Made by a program: the position numbers and the translations under genes
Notes under the pieces: generated by a model
Told to the model about the DNA's origin: nothing
The model's input: only the letters and a program-made list of their open reading frames with translations
Databases searched by the model: none
DNA from: Phormidesmis priestleyi
GTDB taxonomy: Bacteria > Cyanobacteriota > Cyanobacteriia > Phormidesmidales > Phormidesmidaceae
Assembly: GCA_003242115.1 (NCBI GenBank)
Contig: QBMP01000137.1
Location: 1 to 11,070, forward strand
Length of the DNA: 11,070 nucleotides
Direction: 5' to 3'
Shown here: positions 1-6,021 of the stretch, in pieces
Layout of the letters: each line of letters begins with the position of its first letter
How positions within the stretch are numbered: position 1 is the stretch's first letter

Positions 1-26
1 CTTTGCCGAATTCCTTTAATATCGGC

Positions 27-1536
27 CCTTTAACTAGGGCCATCCAAACAGTGCAGGCAAAGGCCCTTTTGTTTAAAACAAATTAGCATATCACAAAAGT
101 AATTATGCAAGAGGTCTACTATGAATACTTTAGAGTGTACCCCCCCGTCTTAAATCAAGCCAGCGCCGCCAGCGAGCATCTATCGGCTCGGGCCTTTTTA
201 TCCGGCATTGGAGCCAAGCTCAGTAGTTTGAACCTGTTCGAGCCCATCGCCAAGCATGTGAAGATCCAGCAGAAGACCGTCAAAGATAGCCCGACAGAGA
301 AGCTGTACGACGGGTTCATCAATCTTTTATGCGGCGCGTCGGGTACGGTCGAAGTCAATAAGCTGGTGCGCAGCGACCCGGGCTTGCAGCGGGCTTTTGG
401 CCGAGGGCGTTGCGCTGAGCAATCGGTAATCCAGGAAACGCTGGATACGAGTGATGCCGAGAACGTCAGCCAGATGGAGCAAGCGATGGATGAGATCTAT
501 CAGCAGCATAGTCAGGGTTATCGCCATGACTATGAGCAGCAGTTACAAATCCTGGATGTGGATATGAGCGGTCAACCCTGTGGGCCAAAAGCCGCATTTG
601 CCACCAAGGGCTATTTCGCCGGGAAGCGCAACCGCAAAGGCCGCCAACTCGGCCGGGTGCTAGCCAGCCGTTACGACGAAGTGGTGTGTGACCGCACGTT
701 TGCGGGCACGGTGCAACTAACCCAAGCACTGCAACCGTTGCTACAAGCGAGTGAGCAGACCCTGGGGCTGAACCAATCGCTGGCCAAAAGAAGGCAGACG
801 CTGGTGCGCGTCGATAGCGGTGGCGGCTCGCGCGCAGACATCAACTGGATGCTATCACGGGGATACCGGGTGCTCACCAAAAACTACTCCCCTCAGCGCG
901 CCCGGAAGTTCGCCGATAGCGTCACCCAATGGTTCGACGACCCGACTCAGCCCGGTCGCCAGGTTGGCGTGGTGACCACGGCCAATTGTGATGACTATGC
1001 TCAGCCGATGTTGCGAATTGCCGTGCGCTGTCGTAAAAACAACGGCCAGTGGGCGATTGGGATGCTGGTGACGAATCTAAAACCTGATGAGGTCGCTGCC
1101 TTGATGGCCGTTGAGTTAGACCTGAAAACTAATCTAGCAGGGTTGTGGCTGGCTTATGTGCACTGTTACGACCAGCGCGGTGGCGGCGTTGAGACTTCTT
1201 TCAAGCAAGATAATCAAGCCTTAGGCATCAAAAAGCGCAACAAAAAGCGATTCGAGGCCCAACAGATGCTGACACAGCTCAATGCTTTAGCCCACAATGT
1301 ATTGGTCTGGGCTAAGCGCTGGCTGACAACGGAGACACCTGCGCTCAAACAGATTGGCTTTCTCAGGCTGATGCGAGACGTTTTCACCACGACCGGGCGA
1401 CTGCTTTTTGATGCCACCGGACAGTTGATTGAGATTCGCTTGAATGAGGCCGATACCCTTGTCAGACCTTGGCTTCACGGGTTATCTAAATTACTAGAGC
1501 CAGAGCATGTTGCCGTTAATTTGGCCCAAACTTAGG
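27..1536 (+). mobile_element. IS element carrying the IS1380/IS4-like transposase (limits tentative)
   Basis: The limits are inferred from weakly similar ends. The left end reads CCTTTAACTAGGGCC from 27; the right end, read inward on the minus strand from 1536, is CCTAAGTTTGGGCC. Both begin CC and share GGGCC, but only about 10 of 17 positions match and no target duplication is visible (CGGC before, TAAC after). A small palindrome, GGCCCT/AGGGCC around TTAACT, lies at 24-41. The right end falls where the neighbouring ISAzo13-type gene is cut, which supports a boundary near 1536. The left limit is uncertain. Confidence 0.35.
105..1535 (+). CDS. DDE transposase, IS1380/IS4-like group
   Basis: This is a 476-residue transposase that would cut and rejoin DNA at the ends of its own element. 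A plausible catalytic triad is visible: Asp151 or Asp153 in ILDVDMSG, Asp237 in VRVDSGGGS, and Glu363 in YDQRGGGVETSFKQDNQ, followed by a helical segment RFEAQQMLTQLNALAHN (residues 382-398). The RGGGVE block before the last acidic residue and the overall length fit the DDE_Tnp_1 superfamily, in the IS1380/IS4-like part; the exact IS family is from memory of related proteins. The ATG at 105 lacks a clear ribosome-binding site. The ORF appears full length and undamaged. Its stop TAG shares bases 1533-1534 with the stop of the opposing truncated ISAzo13 gene, so one element has been joined directly to the other. Confidence 0.82.
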   Translation: MQEVYYEYFRVYPPVLNQASAASEHLSARAFLSGIGAKLSSLNLFEPIAKHVKIQQKTVKDSPTEKLYDGFINLLCGASGTVEVNKLVRSDPGLQRAFGRGRCAEQSVIQETLDTSDAENVSQMEQAMDEIYQQHSQGYRHDYEQQLQILDVDMSGQPCGPKAAFATKGYFAGKRNRKGRQLGRVLASRYDEVVCDRTFAGTVQLTQALQPLLQASEQTLGLNQSLAKRRQTLVRVDSGGGSRADINWMLSRGYRVLTKNYSPQRARKFADSVTQWFDDPTQPGRQVGVVTTANCDDYAQPMLRIAVRCRKNNGQWAIGMLVTNLKPDEVAALMAVELDLKTNLAGLWLAYVHCYDQRGGGVETSFKQDNQALGIKKRNKKRFEAQQMLTQLNALAHNVLVWAKRWLTTETPALKQIGFLRLMRDVFTTTGRLLFDATGQLIEIRLNEADTLVRPWLHGLSKLLEPEHVAVNLAQT

Positions 1537-2575
1537 TAACTAGCGCTCTACTGCGCCAATTCTCAGTGATTTGAGAAAACAAACGATGCTCAATCTTATT
1601 CCATTTACTGGTACCTGGCGGGAAATGACAGATATGCAAGGTTAGGTTCAATTCGTTGGCTAACTGTTGCAATTCCCACTTCCATAACTTCGTTCGATAG
1701 CTATTACTACCCCCACAATCGGCCGTAATCATCAGTTCTTTAGCTGTTGGGTGAAGGACTTGCCCCATGCGATACCACCACTGCCGAATGGAGGCGACGG
1801 CAAACTGAGCCGTATCGTGGTCAAGGCCAACAGTGACCCAACCTTGATTTGCGGTGATGTCGTAGACCCCATAGGGGATGACCTTGCCCATTTGAATATC
1901 CATAAAGTCATGGGTATTCACTTCAATCGGCATTTTCTGAGGTTGCCATTCTTGCCCCTGGTTTTTGTAGTTACCGATGAGTTCTTTCTTCTTGGCATCG
2001 ACTGAAATTACCGGTTGATGACGCTTTTGAAAGTCCATGACGGTATCGGCAATATGCTGGAATTGCTCATCACGTTCAGGATGCTCCTTGCCCTCGCGGG
2101 TTTTACGATTAGCCTGCAAGCTGTAGCCTAAGTCATCCAAAAGCGTACAAACCGTTCTTGGGCTAATTTGATGCCCCTGATCTTGAAGGGCTTGAGTGAG
2201 TTTCGCGCTACTTTTACTCGTCCAACGTAAAGGTGATTCTGGATCGCCTCGGGTAGCTGGATCAACTAACGCTTCGAGGTCTCTCAGCAGATGTGCATCA
2301 GTCGCAACTAGGGCTTTACGACCACCGCCCGGTTGGCGAATTCTGGTTCGACTAGGGGTCGATGTCGCCGCCGCTTGAGGTTGCGACAATTCAACCATCC
2401 CGGCATGAATTGTGGTTCGCGACAAGCCGGTCGCGCGCGACACACTGGTGACCCCTCCGTGACCCAAACTCAGCGCCTCTGCTGCTGACCATGCCCGTAA
2501 ACTAGCCTCATTTAAATAGGGCTTAAGCTGTTCGTATTTTTGTTGAATGATTAACTCTGTTGCTTCGCTGAGCAT
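1532..2575 (-). pseudogene. ISAzo13-family transposase, C-terminally truncated
   Basis: The encoded protein carries an N-terminal helix-turn-helix (about residues 47-66 counted from the upstream ATG at 2599, SVSRATGLSRTTIH), a GGGRK linker, then a DDE core: Asp201 in SVDAKKKE, Asp294 in TADCGGSN and Glu337 in WNKIEHRLFS. These blocks are characteristic of ISAzo13-family transposases (the Rhodopirellula-type DDE domain, related to IS630). Members usually run about 60-70 residues past NWR and end near a DFHGEWNY motif. Here the frame stops at NWRSRALVT, exactly where the left-hand element begins, so the C-terminus is missing and the gene is probably dead. I prefer the ATG at 2575 because homologues begin close to the QQKYEQLKPYL segment; an in-frame ATG at 2599 adds eight residues. 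The missing tail is not found in bases 1-26. Confidence 0.82.
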
Positions 2576-2660
2576 CACGAATTCTTCCCAACTCCTCACT
2601 TCCTTAGCTTAAAGTCTAAATCAGAAAACGTCCAAGTTATTTTTGCGTGACTCCTAACGC
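1537..2660 (-). mobile_element. Remnant of an ISAzo13-family insertion sequence
   Basis: The remnant comprises the truncated transposase gene and its upstream leader. The 1537 side is the truncation point next to the IS1380/IS4-like element. The other end is not defined. On the minus strand the leader carries GAGTCACGCAAAAATAACTT around 2633-2655, which could lie close to the original terminus, but the partner repeat has been lost with the 3' end, so this cannot be tested here. Confidence 0.4.
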
Positions 2661-3093
2661 TGACAGCTCAAATTAAGCCTGCGTTATTCAATGGCTCAGC
2701 CAGCTTTTCGGGTCAACTTCTATGCCCTTTAAAACCGTTCAAATCCCAATAGCTCTATCCGATGCAGATGAGGCTGGTCTGTCAACCATTCCTTGGGACT
2801 TTTTCCCACCTGTCCAGATACCCAAGCCTCAGTTCCACGAGTGACCCTCATCCTTCTCAGCCCACGGCGAATGGCATCCATCGTTGATTGAGGCTATTTG
2901 CCGATATCTTGCTCTCCACCTGCTTCATGCCACCTATGGTGAGGGGCGATCGCGCTGATGGTCATTTGTAGGGTGATCGCTTCGCAAACAACGCTAGAGT
3001 ATTCAGTTCTGGGGTAATCACAGCTTGCAGGTGTTGGCTTCCGTTCCTGAATCTAACCCATGAGAGCGATCACACTAGGAAGGGCACTCGCTC
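2600..3093. other. 494-bp stretch without a convincing gene
   Basis: The part nearest 2600 is leader of the truncated ISAzo13 element. Beyond it lie a 50-codon minus-strand ORF (2729-2881), one HIP1 octamer GCGATCGC at 2946-2953, a HIP1-like GTGATCGC at about 2971-2978, and the left arm of a perfect inverted repeat (3049-3069). I see no tRNA, no CRISPR-like repeat and no clear promoter. The region may be the worn remains of a gene downstream of the DUF4157 gene. Confidence 0.6.
2729..2881 (-). CDS. Small hypothetical ORF or gene remnant, 50 residues
   Basis: An ATG-initiated frame of 50 codons ends in TAA at 2731-2729. It begins MDAIRRGLRRMRVTRGTE and ends HLHRIELLGFERF, a composition that looks coding rather than random. 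No ribosome-binding site is evident. Immediately upstream, in another frame, a short open stretch reads MKQVESKISANSLNQRWM and runs over the same start region, so one frameshift near 2880 would give a longer protein of about 67 residues. It could be the 3' remnant of a frameshifted gene, a genuine small protein, or chance. I do not recognise the family and propose no function. Confidence 0.3.
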   Translation of the reverse strand: MDAIRRGLRRMRVTRGTEAWVSGQVGKSPKEWLTDQPHLHRIELLGFERF

Positions 3094-3108
3094 TCATGGG
3101 TTAGATTC
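3049..3108. repeat. Perfect 21-bp inverted repeat spanning the DUF4157 stop codon
   Basis: The arms at 3049-3069 and 3088-3108 are exact reverse complements over 21 bp, separated by 18 nt. On the minus strand the upstream arm (3108-3088) encodes the last codons, Glu-Ser-Asn-Pro, and the TGA stop (3096-3094) of the DUF4157 gene. The hairpin therefore forms across the end of the coding region. No T-run follows it on the minus strand; on the plus strand TTTT follows after one base. It may be a terminator, an mRNA-stabilising hairpin, or a 60-bp palindromic (MITE-like) insertion. Confidence 0.9.
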
Positions 3109-5742
3109 TTTTAAAGCAGCCCCATATCCCTGCCAGTATGGAGTGTATTTCGGGTCTTTGTTTGTTTTTTTACTTTCTTGGTAGTCTTTCTTCACTTTTT
3201 CAAATATTGCTTCTATTTTCCCTTTTTCGTTCTTTCCTTTAAGCTTCTCAGCATCCTCTAGCCCCTGACGGTATCCGTCTAAATAGTTCTTGCCCGCTTC
3301 CCATCCAGCTAAACCATATTTGTCGTCTGGCGATGGTTCGCTCTCTATCTGGGCCTTCTTCCCTTGTATGGCTTTTGTTAAGTCTTGGACAGTCTTCGTC
3401 TGGCTACTTACTTTATTTTTCGTCCTCTTGTACCTCGCCTGTTTGGGCCCGAGAAAACCTTCCGGGCTTCCCTCCTTTTCCAAGTTACTCAATTCATTTT
3501 TCGCGGCCGTTAATTCTTTCTCAGCCTTCCCTAATTTCTTCTTCTCTACAGCTAGCTCTCCTTTAAGCTTATCATTTTGGATTACCGCCTTCTTACGTGC
3601 TAGATAGCTCTTAGTGTTTGCTTCGTTTAATTTTTCGTCGTGAAACACTACCGAGTGCACTTCTGCTGAAGTCAGATACTGAAGATACACTTCGCGATTT
3701 TTGATCACACTTCTCTCGTACTGATAATGGTATTTTCCACCGCTCTCACCACCTAATCGGCGATCTGCATCATCTTTTCTTCCTTCTGTTAAGGACTGTC
3801 GGGTTTTGCCATCATGACTATAGTGATTGATCAGAATGTTTTCAGGCTTAACTGCCGCTAAATCCACCTTAAACTTAACGCCATCACTACTTTTGAATGG
3901 CTCTCCTTTGTTTCCATAAACTGCATCATCTGTAGGGGTCGAGGTCAAACTCAACCCCCGTTGTCCGGGGCCGCTACCTTGCCACTGATGTAGATATGCC
4001 AGGATCAGCTTATTGGTATCCCCATCCTTACTTTTATACTTTCTATGGACTGCTTCCTCATTATCTGTCAGTTGTTGTTGGTCAAAATTTGTTGGATCTA
4101 CCTTCATTGCAGAGGTTCCAGTCACAGATCCGATCAAATCTTGAGTGTTACCAGTTAAATATCCCTGCTCCTGGTAAGCCATCCACTGATGATAATTTTT
4201 TTCCATATAGGCATATCTTCTTGTGTAGTTACCAAAATCATCTTTTACATATTCGTTATTTTCGCCCGCCTCCTTCCCTAACTTTTGATAGATTTCGCGA
4301 TGGATTTTTTTCGCCTCGTCAAGCTCTGTTTTTTTAACGAAAAGCTTTTCTTCCATTAAAATATCTACTGACGGCTGAGCAACTCCTTCACTCTCTTTCC
4401 AAGTTTTGTCTAGAATTTTATTTTCTGCAACACTTACTTCCAGTGTTCCTTCCAATTTTTCTAGCTGTTTCTCAATTGAAGCGATTTCCGATGTATCAAC
4501 TCCTAAGCTTTTTGCCGCCGTTAGAATAGTACCAACTTGTTTGTCGCCTTCGACAATCTGTTGCAACCATTTTGAAGTGAGGTTGACGCTTGCTAATTGC
4601 TCTGCGTAAACATTTTTCACTTGAGATCCCTTTTTCGCTTCATCTACTAGGCTTCCCAAAGCTTCCTTATTCCCTTTTGTGATTTGCAATTTCCAGAGTG
4701 CATTTAGTCTGCGAGCAACAGAAAAAAGATTTCTTACAGCCTCTTCAAACCCTTTTTTTCTAATGCTTTCGGGATTATAACCTACTTTTTCTCCTGCCAC
4801 CCGTTGAATCACCGGGTTAGTCATTGCAGTAGAAGACAGGCGATGATTGGTTGGGCAAATCCGAGCATGATCGATGGATGCTTCCTGCGCCGTAGTCGCT
4901 GAGAAGTCTTCGAGAAGAGACTGCTGCTGTGACTGCGCAGTCAATTGCACCGCTGATTCTCCCCTTTGCTGAACCACATGGGTTAGCTCATGGGCGATTA
5001 ACTCTTGTCCTGCTCGGCTGTTGGGTTGATAAGACCCCTGCCGCATAAACACATCCTGCCCCGTCGTAAATGCCTTCGCAGAAATCGAGCGATTCAACTG
5101 ATCTGCTTGGGCATTGGCATGAATCCTCACTCCTCTAAAATCTGCCCCAAACGCTTGTTCCATCGGTTCCCGCACTGTCTCTGGCAACGGCTCTCCTCCG
5201 CCCCTCGCCTGCCGAATTGAAACCTCCAACTCTCCACTTGCCGCCATCCCTGCCGCAGGACCTCCCATCAGCCGCGACTCCGACTTCCGCTGCAGGTCTT
5301 CCTGCGGCTGCCGCTGCACCGTCACCCCCGAACTGATCCGCGACGCTGGCGACAAATGGATCTGCTGCGCCACTTTCTGTGCCACCTGATCAGCTTCCTG
5401 TTCATACTTATCATTCGGCTCTCCAATCGTCAGCTTTGGCTGGATCACCAGCCCCGCCGCCGCTGTTTCCCACGCCTGCGACACTCCCCGAAACATCGGC
5501 TTTGTCTGCACTCGTGAACTGACCGGAGAAATCGACTGTACTATCTTCTGTAACGGTTGCGACGAGTTTCCCGACTGCGACTCTGCCCTCAACTGACGAC
5601 TGATGGCTCTGCTGCCCAAAACCGCCTGCATTTCATCCACAGCAGCCTCTGTATGGTTCACTGCTGACGAGCCAGATTGCCCTTGCGACCGATCTGGCAT
5701 CTTCCCTAGGCTCTGTGCCTCGTGCCTCTGTTGATGGCCCAT
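3094..5742 (-). CDS. DUF4157 (HELTH) protein with variable C-terminal domain, putative eCIS effector
   Basis: The protein is 882 residues from the ATG at 5742, chosen because AAGGA sits 7 nt upstream; an upstream ATG at 5802 adds 20 residues without such a site. Residues 1-100 are Ser/Gln-rich and probably disordered. LTIGEPNDKYEQEADQVA (104-121) is the segment that commonly precedes DUF4157. The DUF4157 core follows at about 184-262, from LPETVREPMEQAFGADFRGVRIH to AHELTHVVQQRG, with the zinc-peptidase-like HELTH at 251-255. The remaining 600 residues match no family I can name: a helical part (about 310-510), a possible enzymatic part with RGLSLTSTP (595-603) and NREVYLQY (682-689), a Lys/Glu-rich coiled coil (about 715-800), and two G-Y-x-x-x-L motifs (GYRQGL, GYGAAL) near the end. 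There is no signal peptide. DUF4157 proteins are linked to contractile injection systems as cargo or cargo carriers; toxin activity here is inference. Confidence 0.85.
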   Translation of the reverse strand: MGHQQRHEAQSLGKMPDRSQGQSGSSAVNHTEAAVDEMQAVLGSRAISRQLRAESQSGNSSQPLQKIVQSISPVSSRVQTKPMFRGVSQAWETAAAGLVIQPKLTIGEPNDKYEQEADQVAQKVAQQIHLSPASRISSGVTVQRQPQEDLQRKSESRLMGGPAAGMAASGELEVSIRQARGGGEPLPETVREPMEQAFGADFRGVRIHANAQADQLNRSISAKAFTTGQDVFMRQGSYQPNSRAGQELIAHELTHVVQQRGESAVQLTAQSQQQSLLEDFSATTAQEASIDHARICPTNHRLSSTAMTNPVIQRVAGEKVGYNPESIRKKGFEEAVRNLFSVARRLNALWKLQITKGNKEALGSLVDEAKKGSQVKNVYAEQLASVNLTSKWLQQIVEGDKQVGTILTAAKSLGVDTSEIASIEKQLEKLEGTLEVSVAENKILDKTWKESEGVAQPSVDILMEEKLFVKKTELDEAKKIHREIYQKLGKEAGENNEYVKDDFGNYTRRYAYMEKNYHQWMAYQEQGYLTGNTQDLIGSVTGTSAMKVDPTNFDQQQLTDNEEAVHRKYKSKDGDTNKLILAYLHQWQGSGPGQRGLSLTSTPTDDAVYGNKGEPFKSSDGVKFKVDLAAVKPENILINHYSHDGKTRQSLTEGRKDDADRRLGGESGGKYHYQYERSVIKNREVYLQYLTSAEVHSVVFHDEKLNEANTKSYLARKKAVIQNDKLKGELAVEKKKLGKAEKELTAAKNELSNLEKEGSPEGFLGPKQARYKRTKNKVSSQTKTVQDLTKAIQGKKAQIESEPSPDDKYGLAGWEAGKNYLDGYRQGLEDAEKLKGKNEKGKIEAIFEKVKKDYQESKKTNKDPKYTPYWQGYGAALKESNP

Positions 5743-5749
5743 AATACCG

Positions 5750-5754
5750 TCCTT
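5750..5754 (-). promoter_or_regulatory. Ribosome-binding site deciding the DUF4157 start
   Basis: On the minus strand AAGGA lies 7 nt before the ATG at 5742-5740. It favours this start over the in-frame ATG at 5802. Confidence 0.65.
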
Positions 5755-5814
5755 TATGGTGATGAAGTAAATGCTGTACGTTGCGATGTTTGGCAGGTAC
5801 ATAACCTTACTCTT

Positions 5815-6021
5815 TCAATACCATAAGGTAAGACGTTTAATGAATAATCCATAACTTTTCGATACACAGAAGCCATAACATATAGATTGTCTAGCTCTTC
5901 GGCGAGAAACCCTGAGAAAATTCTCCAATCCTATTTCATTCAGAGCTTCCTTATCCACCTTTAAGAACATCCTGACTATGCTCTCGCCTGAGTCGGCCCT
6001 TGGCCTTACCGTAAATCTCAA
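5815..6021 (-). CDS. Possible small ORF between the ATPase and DUF4157 genes
   Basis: A 68-codon frame begins with TTG at 6021-6019, overlapping the ATPase stop as TTGA, and ends in TGA at 5817-5815. That overlap is a layout typical of translational coupling. The product is basic, starts MRFTVRPRADSGESIVRMFL and ends FIKRLTLWY. No strong Shine-Dalgarno sequence precedes the TTG; an internal ATG at 5970 is another candidate. The N-terminal RPRADSGES is faintly reminiscent of the start of TniQ proteins, but too short to call. It could be a real coupled gene, a remnant of a larger gene, or an accident of an open intergenic region. Confidence 0.3.
   Translation of the reverse strand: MRFTVRPRADSGESIVRMFLKVDKEALNEIGLENFLRVSRRRARQSICYGFCVSKSYGLFIKRLTLWY

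Noticed and set aside
105..120. GCAAGAGGTCTACTAT resembles the end of the IS5-family element (TGAAGAGGTCTAATAG).
   Set aside because: Only a short match. It codes for a plausible N-terminus of the first transposase, and no IS5-family coding sequence or second repeat is present in 1-104.
2600..3093. Possible CRISPR array or tRNA in the gene-poor stretch.
   Set aside because: There are no regularly spaced repeats and no cloverleaf-like segment; the only strong structure is the single inverted repeat at its edge.
5960..6021. RPRADSGES at the start of the small ORF recalled TniQ proteins.
   Set aside because: Only a few residues agree, no zinc-binding cysteines follow, and no Tn7-like genes are nearby.
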